From the NCBI GenBank assembly GCA_900769055.1, contig CAAGFF010000048.1:1-6765 (forward strand): 6,765 nt of DNA. The letters are read 5' to 3'. Under the pieces are notes generated by a model. The model made no database searches. It saw only the letters and a list, made by a program, of their open reading frames with translations, and was not told the DNA's origin. Of this stretch, positions 1-6,643 are shown one piece after another. A program made the translations under genes and the position numbers. This DNA comes from an uncultured Prevotella sp. GTDB lineage: Bacteria > Bacteroidota > Bacteroidia > Bacteroidales > Bacteroidaceae. The first letter of the stretch is position 1, and every line of letters starts with the position of its first letter.

Positions 1-906
1 GTTGCTGACTTCCTGCTCGACTACTACGGCATAGACCGCAACCTTGTTGCTGACATTGTGCCAACATTCGGTAAACAATCGAAAGTAAATGCCCAGACAG
101 CAAAAGAAACGGGCATTGCCGAAGGGACTCCGATATGCTACCGTGCTGGCGACCAGCCAAACAATGCCCTGTCGCTCAACGTCTTCAACCCCGGCGAGGT
201 AGCCTCGACGGCCGGCACAAGCGGTGTGGTATACGGCGTGTCTGGAGTACTGGGACATGACAGCAAGAGCCGCGTGAACACCTTCGCACATGTCAACCAC
301 AGCAGCGACTGCGACCGTCTGGGCATACTGCTGTGCATAAACGGCACTGGCATTCTCAACGCATGGGCAAGACGGAACATCGCACCCGACATGAGCTACG
401 GGGAGATGAACGACGCAGCGGCATCGGTGCCCGTGGGAGCAGAGGGAGTAAGCATACTGCCATTCGGCAACGGAGCGGAGCGCATGCTTGAAAACCGTGA
501 GCCGGGATGCAGCATACATGGACTCAACTTCAACAAGCACGACAGGCGTCATCTGCTCCGTGCCGCACAGGAAGGCATTGTCTTCGCATTCTGTCAGGGT
601 ATGGACATCATGAGACAGATGGGTATGGACGTATCGAAGATACATGCAGGCAACGCAAACATGTTCCTCAGTCCGCTGTTCAGCGAGGCTCTGGCTGCAA
701 CAAGTGGAGCAACCATAGAGCTTTACGACACCGATGGCAGCATTGGCGCAGCAAGAGGAGCCGGCATAGGGTGCGGCATATACGCAGACCACGACGAGGC
801 TTTTGCCACCTTGGAACGCAAGGCTGTCATCACGCCGGACGAGAGCAAGATGGCCGCATACCAGGATGCTTTTGACAGATGGAAGGAGCATAATAACGTA
901 AACTAA
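1..906 (+). CDS. xylB: Xylulokinase, C-terminal part (5' end beyond the left edge)
   Basis: This is a cytoplasmic FGGY-family sugar kinase that phosphorylates D-xylulose with ATP to D-xylulose 5-phosphate. The frame is open from base 1, so the visible 301 codons are the C-terminal part of a protein that is usually near 490-500 residues; the N-terminal sugar-binding half is mostly missing. Residues are counted from the first visible codon. The segment AGDQPNNALSL (Asp51) aligns with the GGGDNAAGA region of E. coli XylB, which holds the catalytic aspartate. AGTSGVVYGV follows at 71-80, as in xylulokinases. The region around GLNFNKHDRRHLLRAAQE (about 174-191) resembles the second FGGY signature. 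IHAGNANMFLSPLFSEAL and the glycine-rich SIGAARGAGIG (about 247-257) form the C-terminal nucleotide-binding part. The next gene, xylA, makes its substrate, which supports xylulokinase over other FGGY kinases. An internal GTG at 58 is not the start. The operon promoter lies outside the window. Confidence 0.93.
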   Translation, partial: VADFLLDYYGIDRNLVADIVPTFGKQSKVNAQTAKETGIAEGTPICYRAGDQPNNALSLNVFNPGEVASTAGTSGVVYGVSGVLGHDSKSRVNTFAHVNHSSDCDRLGILLCINGTGILNAWARRNIAPDMSYGEMNDAAASVPVGAEGVSILPFGNGAERMLENREPGCSIHGLNFNKHDRRHLLRAAQEGIVFAFCQGMDIMRQMGMDVSKIHAGNANMFLSPLFSEALAATSGATIELYDTDGSIGAARGAGIGCGIYADHDEAFATLERKAVITPDESKMAAYQDAFDRWKEHNNVN

Positions 907-931
907 AGGCGGAAACCACAGGATTCTGTCT

Positions 932-951
932 TATAAACAACAACAATAACT
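932..951 (+). promoter_or_regulatory. Shine-Dalgarno-free A/T-rich leader of xylA
   Basis: The bases just before the xylA ATG are almost entirely A, T and C (ataaacaacaacaataact), with no AGGAGG-like motif. This is the usual appearance of translation starts in Bacteroidota, where A/T-rich unstructured leaders replace the Shine-Dalgarno sequence. It supports the ATG at 952 as the start and the taxonomic placement. I see no TAnnTTTG element in the 45-base gap, so transcription probably continues from xylB. Confidence 0.4.
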
Positions 952-2268
952 ATGAAAGAGTATTTCCCACAAATCGGCAAGATTCCCTTCGAGGGAACAG
1001 AGAGCAAAAATCCGTTGGCATTCCACTACTACGATGCAGAGAAGGTGGTAGCCGGCAAGAAGATGAAAGACTGGCTTCGGTTTGCCATGGCATGGTGGCA
1101 CACACTCGGCCAGGCTTCTGGTGACCAGTTTGGCGGTCAGACAAGACACTACGCCTGGGACGAGGCCGCAGACCCAATACAGCGTGCGAAAGACAAAGCT
1201 GACGCAGGCTTCGAGGTAATGGAGAAACTGGGCATAGACTTCTTCTGTTTCCACGACATAGACCTCATTGAGGAGGGCGACTCCATTGAGGAATACGAGG
1301 AGCGCATGGGTATTATCACCGACTACCTGAAAGAGAAACTTGCAGAGCATCCCGACAAGCACCTGCTGTGGGGAACGGCAAATGTATTCGGACACCAGCG
1401 CTATATGAACGGAGCGGCAACCAATCCCGACTTTGACGTTGTGGCACGTGCTGCCGTTCAGATAAAGAATGCCATTGACGCAACCATCAAGCTTGGCGGC
1501 ACCAACTACGTATTCTGGGGAGGCCGCGAGGGTTACATGAGCCTGCTCAACACCGACCAGAAGCGCGAGAAGGAGCATCTGGCACGCATGCTCACCATGG
1601 CACGCGACTATGCCCGTGCCAATGGCTTTACGGGAACCTTCCTCATTGAGCCAAAGCCAATGGAGCCAACAAAGCACCAGTATGATGTTGACACAGAAAC
1701 CGTAATAGGCTTCCTGAAAGCGCACGGTCTTGACAAAGACTTCAAGGTGAACATTGAGGTAAACCACGCCACACTGGCAGGCCACACATTCGAGCACGAG
1801 CTTGCAGTAGCTGTCGACAATGGTATGCTTGGCTCTATTGATGCCAACCGTGGCGATGCACAGAACGGCTGGGACACCGACCAGTTCCCAATAAACAGCT
1901 TGGAGCTTACGCAGGCTATGATGGAGGTGATACGAAACGGAGGATTAGGCAACGGAGGATGCAACTTCGACGCAAAGCTCCGCAGAAACTCTACTGATGC
2001 CGAAGACCTGTTCATTGCCCACATCAGCGGTATGGATGCCATGGCACGGGCACTTGAGAATGCTGCTGCCGTGCTGGGTGAGAGCAAGCTGCCAGCAATG
2101 AAGAAAGAACGCTATGCCAGCTTCGACTCCGGCGCGGGCAAGGAGTTTGAGGAAGGTCGTATGACTCTTGAGCAGGCCGTAGACTACGCCAAGAGCCACG
2201 GTGAGCCAAAGCAGACAAGTGGCAAGCAGGAGCTTTACGAGACAATACTCACCATGTACAGCAAATAA
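952..2268 (+). CDS. xylA: Xylose isomerase
   Basis: This cytoplasmic, divalent-metal-dependent enzyme interconverts D-xylose and D-xylulose, the first step of bacterial xylose use. The 438-residue protein is full length for the longer class II isomerases (E. coli XylA is 440). The active-site residues can be read directly. The catalytic His101 and Asp104 lie in FFCFHDIDL. The signature VFWGGREGY is at 187-195, and LIEPKPMEPTKHQYD (231-245) contains Glu233 and Lys235. The other expected metal ligands are Glu269, His272, Asp297 (GSIDANRGD), Asp308 and Asp310 (GWDTDQFP), and Asp340 (NFDAKLRR). This is the complete family set, offset by zero or one from E. coli numbering. The start at 952 follows an A-rich leader, and the N-terminus MKEYFPQIGKIPFEGTES is typical of the family in Bacteroidota. 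The gene sits 45 bases after xylB and 6 bases before the GH43 gene, so all three are probably co-transcribed. No oddities are visible. Confidence 0.98.
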   Translation: MKEYFPQIGKIPFEGTESKNPLAFHYYDAEKVVAGKKMKDWLRFAMAWWHTLGQASGDQFGGQTRHYAWDEAADPIQRAKDKADAGFEVMEKLGIDFFCFHDIDLIEEGDSIEEYEERMGIITDYLKEKLAEHPDKHLLWGTANVFGHQRYMNGAATNPDFDVVARAAVQIKNAIDATIKLGGTNYVFWGGREGYMSLLNTDQKREKEHLARMLTMARDYARANGFTGTFLIEPKPMEPTKHQYDVDTETVIGFLKAHGLDKDFKVNIEVNHATLAGHTFEHELAVAVDNGMLGSIDANRGDAQNGWDTDQFPINSLELTQAMMEVIRNGGLGNGGCNFDAKLRRNSTDAEDLFIAHISGMDAMARALENAAAVLGESKLPAMKKERYASFDSGAGKEFEEGRMTLEQAVDYAKSHGEPKQTSGKQELYETILTMYSK

Positions 2269-2274
2269 CACGGC

Positions 2275-3891
2275 ATGAGGAAACATCTATTATCACTCTT
2301 CTCGCTCTGTCTACCGCTTTGCATTAATGCTCAATACGTCTCGGAAGTGTGGAATCCCGACAATGGCGACGGCACCTACACAAACCCTGTACTGAATGCC
2401 GACTACAGCGACCCTGACGTTTGTGCGGTTGGAGAAGACTATTACCTGACAGCAAGCTCGTTTGCCCATATACCCGGACTGCCCATACTCCACTCACGCG
2501 ACCTTGTCAACTGGGAGCTGATAGGCCATGCCCTGCAGAGTCAGTTCCCTGACAGCAAGGCACCGCAGCACGGCAACGGCGTGTGGGCACCGAGCATACG
2601 CCACCACAACGGCGAGTTCTATATCTACTGGGGCGACCCCGACCGTGGAGTATTCGCCGTGAAGGCCAAGGATGCCAGCGGACCATGGAGCGAGCCTGTA
2701 TGCGTTATTCCCGGTAAGGGAATGATTGACACCTGCCCACTATGGGATGACGATGGACGCTGCTGGCTTGTCAACGGCTGGGCAAACAGCCGTTGCGGCT
2801 TCAATTCTGTGCTGACAGTCCGCGAGCTGTCTGCCGATGGCATGCGTCCCATAAGCAATCCAGTGATAGTGTTCGATGGCGGCAACGTCAACCATACCAC
2901 AGAAGGTCCGAAGTTCTACAAGCGTGACGGCTGGTATTGGATAATGTGTCCGGCTGGCGGTGTAGACAAAGGTTGGCAACTTGCCATGCGCTCGAAGAGT
3001 CCTCTGGGACCATACGAGAGCAAGACCGTGCTGGCACGAGGCAAGACATCCATCAACGGCCCTCATCAGGGCGGTTGGGTACACACTCCATACGGTGAGG
3101 ACTGGTTCCTGCACTTTCAGGACAAAGGTGCCTATGGCCGCGTAGTGTGGCTGCAACCTGTTGACTGGTCGAGCGGATGGCCCATCATGGGACATAAAGG
3201 CGAGCCACTGACAACATACCGCAAGCCGAAGTCGTCATCGACAACCAACATGACTCCACAAGAAAGCGACGAGTTCAATTCTCCGAAGCTCGGCCTGCAA
3301 TGGCAGTGGCAAGGTGACTATCACCAGCTGTATGGCATGCCTACAGCCGACGGTTTCTTCAGACTGTTCACCTACCGCCATCCGTCTTCTGACAACCTAT
3401 GGACAGTACCGGCAATGTTGTTGCAGAAAACTCCTGCCGATGAGTTCATGGCAACAACCAAGGTTCGCCTGGCCGCCAAGGCTGAGAACCAGTACGGAGG
3501 CGTGATAGTAATGGGACGAGGCTACAGTTCTCTTGTTGTCGAGCGTGTGGGAGACATGTTCCAGCTGCAACAGCGCACATGTACAAAGGCTGACACTGGC
3601 GGCAAGGAGACTGTCACGGTGCTTGAGACCTTCAAGCCTACAGCCAAGGACAAGCTCGACTACCACCCGGCCGTCTACATGGACATATACCTCCGCATAA
3701 TAGTTGATGACGGCAAGGCTACATTCGCCTACAGCCTCAACGGAAAATCCTACAAGGCTGCCGGAGAACAGTTCACCATGCGTGAGGGCAAATGGGTAGG
3801 AGCGAAAGTCGGGCTCCTCGCTATAGACAACAACGAGAAATCGGATGCTGGTCTGCTTGACGCTGATTGGTTTAGAGTTGGAAAGAAATAG
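2275..3891 (+). CDS. Secreted glycoside hydrolase family 43 (probable beta-xylosidase and/or alpha-L-arabinofuranosidase)
   Basis: This 538-residue exported enzyme probably trims xylan-derived oligosaccharides. Residues 1-19 (MRKHLLSLFSLCLPLCINA) form a signal peptide with likely cleavage before Gln20. The cysteine in LPLC lacks a good lipobox, so a soluble periplasmic or secreted protein is more likely than a lipoprotein. The five-bladed propeller domain spans about 33-313. Its three GH43 catalytic residues are identifiable: base Asp46 (ADYSDPDVC), pKa modulator Asp152 (MIDTCPLWDDDG) and acid Glu210 (TTEGPKFY). WAPSI (104-108) and His264 in GPHQGGWVHTPYG are also family landmarks. A short Ser/Thr/Lys linker (about 317-327) leads to a C-terminal beta-sandwich of about 210 residues, like the concanavalin-A-like domain of two-domain GH43 xylosidases. 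The start 6 bases after the xylA stop leaves no room for a promoter, so the gene belongs to the xyl operon, which favours xylose as product. Exact substrate and subfamily cannot be fixed by eye; arabinofuranosidase is the main alternative. Confidence 0.9.
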   Translation: MRKHLLSLFSLCLPLCINAQYVSEVWNPDNGDGTYTNPVLNADYSDPDVCAVGEDYYLTASSFAHIPGLPILHSRDLVNWELIGHALQSQFPDSKAPQHGNGVWAPSIRHHNGEFYIYWGDPDRGVFAVKAKDASGPWSEPVCVIPGKGMIDTCPLWDDDGRCWLVNGWANSRCGFNSVLTVRELSADGMRPISNPVIVFDGGNVNHTTEGPKFYKRDGWYWIMCPAGGVDKGWQLAMRSKSPLGPYESKTVLARGKTSINGPHQGGWVHTPYGEDWFLHFQDKGAYGRVVWLQPVDWSSGWPIMGHKGEPLTTYRKPKSSSTTNMTPQESDEFNSPKLGLQWQWQGDYHQLYGMPTADGFFRLFTYRHPSSDNLWTVPAMLLQKTPADEFMATTKVRLAAKAENQYGGVIVMGRGYSSLVVERVGDMFQLQQRTCTKADTGGKETVTVLETFKPTAKDKLDYHPAVYMDIYLRIIVDDGKATFAYSLNGKSYKAAGEQFTMREGKWVGAKVGLLAIDNNEKSDAGLLDADWFRVGKK

Positions 3892-3924
3892 AGGACACGC
3901 AGAAAGATACACCTTATTAGAAGC

Positions 3925-3982
3925 GCAACGGGCGTGAGGAGACTTGCATATAGACGCAAGTCTCCCCACGCCCGTTGCTTTT
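3925..3982 (+). terminator. Strong hairpin terminator at the end of the xylB-xylA-GH43 operon
   Basis: Arms at 3925-3947 (gcaacgggcgtgag...) and 3956-3978 (...cacgcccgttgc) are complementary over 23 positions with one mismatch (A3937 opposite C3966) and an 8-base loop. TTTT follows at 3979-3982, and a run of seven T lies at 3998-4004. The hairpin starts 34 bases after the GH43 stop and precedes the murF-alr promoter, so it probably insulates the xyl operon from the cell-wall gene. The long GC-rich stem is clear. The T tract directly after it is short, so termination efficiency is inferred. Confidence 0.8.
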
Positions 3983-4011
3983 GCCATGGGAGACTGATTT
4001 TTTTCATAATA

Positions 4012-4044
4012 GTTGCTCCGTATCGGATATTTTTCTTAATTTTG
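4012..4044 (+). promoter_or_regulatory. Probable Bacteroidota-type promoter of murF-alr
   Basis: TAATTTTG at 4037-4044 matches the Bacteroidota -7 consensus TAnnTTTG exactly. GTTG at 4012-4015 is a partial match to the -33 element TTTG, leaving 21 bases between them, which is within the usual spacing. Transcription would start near 4050, giving a leader of about 20 bases before the ATG at 4070. The position directly after the operon terminator and before murF-alr supports the call. It rests on consensus matching only. Confidence 0.6.
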
Positions 4045-4069
4045 CATCAGTTTCCAAATAAAGACGTAA

Positions 4070-6550
4070 ATGAAATATACTATCGAGAAAGTAACCACAC
4101 TGATAGGTGCGCGTCGCTATGGCGATACGGATGCCGATGTCAGCTTTGTGCTGACAGACAGCCGGTCACTCTGTTTCCCTGAGGAGACATTGTTTTTTGC
4201 ATTACAGTCCGAACGCAATGACGGACACAACTTCATACCAGAACTTTACCGTCGTGGAGTGCGCAACTTTGTTGTCAGCAGCGTACCCAAAGGATGGGCC
4301 TCGGACTATCCTGGGGTAAACTTCCTGAAAGTTGTCAATACCCTCGAAGCACTTCAACGCCTGGCAGAGCGTCACCGTGACGAGTTCAACATCCCCATTG
4401 TGGGCATCACGGGCAGCAACGGCAAGACCATGGTGAAAGAGTGGCTATACCAGTTGCTGTCACCATCGCTGTTCGTCACCCGCTCCCCACGCAGCTACAA
4501 TTCCCAGATAGGCGTTCCGCTTAGCGTATGGCTAATGGACGGCAACACGCAGGTGGGAGTGTTCGAGGCAGGAATCAGTCAGCCCGGTGAGATGCTTGCG
4601 CTGCGCGATATCATACAGCCATCCATAGCAGTACTGACAAACCTTGGAGCAGCCCACGACGAGAACTTTGCCGGACGCGAGGCCAAATGTCGTGAGAAGC
4701 TCATCCTCTTTCACGATGCAAAGACCATAGTCTACAACCTTGACGATCAGGTCGTGGCTAAAGTTGTCGAGACTTCCACTGACTGCTCTGGCGAGCGACT
4801 GGCATGGTCGGCCTCAGACCCTACGGCAGCAATGTATGTCCAATCAGTTGTCAAGGAAGGGAACCACACTGTGGTGACATATATATATAAAGGTGGCGAA
4901 CCACAGCAATATACCATACCATTTATTGACGACGCATCCATAGAGAACTCCGTCATCTGTGCAGCTGTTGCCCTAAGGCTTGACATTCCTGCCGCAACAC
5001 TATGCGAGAGGATGGCCTGCCTTGAGCCTGTAGCCATGCGCCTTGAGGTAAAGGAGGGACATCACGGATGCACGCTCATCAACGACTCCTATAACTCCGA
5101 CATAAACTCGCTTGACATAGCTCTTGACTTCATGAACCGCCGTCCAGACCATAAGGGACGCAGGCGCACACTCATACTGAGCGACATCTTCCAGAGCGGC
5201 ATGGAGCCTCAGGCCCTTTACAAGGAAGTAAGCGACCTTGCACGAAAGCGCGGAGTTGTGAAGTTCATCGGCATAGGACCTGCGCTGACAACCAATGCCA
5301 GCTGCATACAGATATCGGAGAAGTATTTCTTCAATACCGTGCAGCAGTTCATCAGCAGCAACGTGTTCCACTCCCTGAGCGATGAGGTTATCCTGCTCAA
5401 GGGCGCACGCCAGTTTGGCTTCGACAGGATTACGGAGTTGCTCGTCCGGAAGGTACACGAGACCATATTGGAAGTCAACCTTAACGCCATCGTCAAGAAC
5501 CTCAACTGGTACCGCTCGTTCCTAAAGCCTGAGACCAAGCTGGTTTGCATGATAAAAGCCGATGCCTACGGAGCCGGCAGCGTAGAGATTGCCAAAACGC
5601 TGCAAGACCATCGTGTAGACTATCTCGCCGTGGCTGTAGCCGACGAGGGTGCAACCCTCAGACGCAACGGCATTACGAGCAACATCATGGTGATGAACCC
5701 TGAGATGACAGCCTTCAAGACAATGTTTGACTACGATTTGGAGCCAGAGGTTTACAACTTCCGAATACTGGACGCACTTGTCAAGGCTGCCGAGAAGGAA
5801 GGCATCACGGGCTATCCCGTACACATAAAGCTCGACACTGGCATGCACAGGCTTGGCTTTGACCCCATTGCCGACATCGACAAGCTCGTTGACAGGCTGC
5901 ACCACCAGAACGCCATCATTCCCCGCTCGGTATTCTCCCACTTCGTAGGGGCAGACAGCGACAACTTCGACGACTTCTCCGCACGTCAGTTTGCTCTCTT
6001 CGACGAGGGCAGCAAACGCCTGCAAGCCGCCTTCGAGCACAAGATACTCCGCCACATGGACAACTCCGCCGGCATTGAGCATTTCCCCGAGAGGCAGATG
6101 GACATGTGCCGTCTGGGACTTGGTCTCTATGGTGTGAATCCTCGCGACAACAGCATCATCAACAACGTCAGCTCGCTGAAAACCACCATTCTCCAGCTTA
6201 GAGAGGTCACTCCACCAGATACCATCGGCTACAGCAGACGGGGCACGATAGGCAAGCCATCGGTGATTGCCGCCATTCCTATAGGCTATGCCGACGGGCT
6301 CGACCGCCATCTGGGCAACCGTCACTGCTACTGTCTTGTCAATGGACAAAAGGCTGAGTATGTAGGTAATATCTGTATGGACGTGGCCATGATAGATGTC
6401 ACGGATATTGATTGCCACGAGGGAGATTGCGTAGAGATTTTCGGCGACAATCTTCCCGTAACCGTGCTGTCGGATGTCCTCGACACCATACCTTACGAGG
6501 TGCTTACAGGCATCAGCAATAGGGTAAAGCGCATTTATTTCCAAGATTAA
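4070..6550 (+). CDS. murF-alr: Bifunctional UDP-MurNAc-tripeptide:D-Ala-D-Ala ligase / alanine racemase
   Basis: One 826-residue cytoplasmic protein joins two steps of peptidoglycan precursor synthesis. Residues 1 to about 458 are MurF, which uses ATP to add D-Ala-D-Ala to UDP-MurNAc-tripeptide. Its P-loop is GITGSNGKT (112-120, Lys119). Other Mur ligase landmarks are Glu166 (EAGIS), His196 (TNLGAAHDENF), Lys210 as candidate carbamylated lysine, and DSYNS (339-343). Residues from about 464 are a PLP-dependent alanine racemase. Lys496 in MIKADAYGAG binds PLP. KLDTGMHRLG (587-596) holds the lysine carbamylated in other racemases and a conserved Arg. Arg681 (CRLGLGLYG) should contact the pyridine nitrogen, and Tyr721 (IGYSRRG) is the probable catalytic tyrosine. 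IPIGYADG and GNICMD complete the set. Total length is close to separate MurF plus Alr (about 452 + 359 in E. coli), so there is almost no linker. Both active sites look intact. The fusion is already known in Bacteroidota. The gene has its own probable promoter. Its ATG follows A/T-rich sequence without a Shine-Dalgarno motif. Confidence 0.96.
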   Translation: MKYTIEKVTTLIGARRYGDTDADVSFVLTDSRSLCFPEETLFFALQSERNDGHNFIPELYRRGVRNFVVSSVPKGWASDYPGVNFLKVVNTLEALQRLAERHRDEFNIPIVGITGSNGKTMVKEWLYQLLSPSLFVTRSPRSYNSQIGVPLSVWLMDGNTQVGVFEAGISQPGEMLALRDIIQPSIAVLTNLGAAHDENFAGREAKCREKLILFHDAKTIVYNLDDQVVAKVVETSTDCSGERLAWSASDPTAAMYVQSVVKEGNHTVVTYIYKGGEPQQYTIPFIDDASIENSVICAAVALRLDIPAATLCERMACLEPVAMRLEVKEGHHGCTLINDSYNSDINSLDIALDFMNRRPDHKGRRRTLILSDIFQSGMEPQALYKEVSDLARKRGVVKFIGIGPALTTNASCIQISEKYFFNTVQQFISSNVFHSLSDEVILLKGARQFGFDRITELLVRKVHETILEVNLNAIVKNLNWYRSFLKPETKLVCMIKADAYGAGSVEIAKTLQDHRVDYLAVAVADEGATLRRNGITSNIMVMNPEMTAFKTMFDYDLEPEVYNFRILDALVKAAEKEGITGYPVHIKLDTGMHRLGFDPIADIDKLVDRLHHQNAIIPRSVFSHFVGADSDNFDDFSARQFALFDEGSKRLQAAFEHKILRHMDNSAGIEHFPERQMDMCRLGLGLYGVNPRDNSIINNVSSLKTTILQLREVTPPDTIGYSRRGTIGKPSVIAAIPIGYADGLDRHLGNRHCYCLVNGQKAEYVGNICMDVAMIDVTDIDCHEGDCVEIFGDNLPVTVLSDVLDTIPYEVLTGISNRVKRIYFQD

Positions 6551-6556
6551 TAACAA

Positions 6557-6599
6557 AATGGTGCAAGGATAAGATTTTTTTTCGTATCTTTGCACCATT
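6557..6599 (+). repeat. 15-bp inverted repeat between murF-alr and the IIC gene
   Basis: Arms aatggtgcaaggata (6557-6571) and tatctttgcaccatt (6585-6599) pair over all 15 positions, with one G-T pair (6567/6589) and a 13-base loop holding eight consecutive T (6575-6582). It begins 7 bases after the murF-alr stop, so it may help end that transcript, but no T tract follows the right arm as in a standard intrinsic terminator. The right arm contains the -7 element TATCTTTG, so the palindrome could instead be an operator. Function is unresolved. Confidence 0.6.
6585..6592 (+). promoter_or_regulatory. Bacteroidota -7 promoter element of the IIC gene
   Basis: TATCTTTG matches TAnnTTTG exactly and is followed by CACC. 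Transcription would start near 6598-6600, giving an untranslated leader of about 45 bases before the ATG at 6644. I see no TTTG at the expected -33 distance (about 6560-6566). The T8 tract just upstream may compensate, or the promoter may need an activator. Confidence 0.55.
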
Positions 6600-6643
6600 A
6601 CAATTTATTAGAACTACATCCTGATATCAATTTAAACATTCTC

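Noticed and set aside
58..60. GTG as a possible start of the xylulokinase frame
   Set aside because: The frame is open to the left edge, upstream codons translate into sensible kinase sequence (VADFLLDYYGIDRNL), and starting here would remove most of the FGGY fold. The gene is simply cut by the window.
917..928. Small hairpin acag-gatt-ctgt between xylB and xylA
   Set aside because: A 4-bp stem is expected by chance and there is no T tract, so it is not evidence for an attenuator or a processing site.
931..1797. 288-codon open frame on the minus strand opposite xylA
   Set aside because: It lies opposite the conserved xylose isomerase with all catalytic residues in the plus frame, and the translation resembles no known family. 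It is a shadow frame.
3397..3987. 196-codon minus-strand frame starting in the intergenic hairpin
   Set aside because: It begins inside the terminator stem and mostly overlaps the GH43 C-terminal domain antisense. It has no domain and no promoter-like sequence that I can see.
3934..4182. 82-codon plus-strand frame across the terminator, promoter and start of murF-alr
   Set aside because: It runs through the hairpin and then overlaps murF-alr in another frame. The product is an arginine- and cysteine-rich string without family resemblance.
4876..4890. Short AT dinucleotide run (catatatatataaag) inside murF-alr
   Set aside because: It encodes TYIYKG in frame and the reading frame continues intact on both sides. 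It is too short to call a functional repeat or phase-variation tract.
5522..6598. 358-codon open frame on the minus strand opposite the racemase domain
   Set aside because: It is antisense to a clearly conserved racemase domain, shows no recognisable domain and is cysteine-, valine- and histidine-rich in the way shadow frames are. Its length follows from the codon bias of the real gene.
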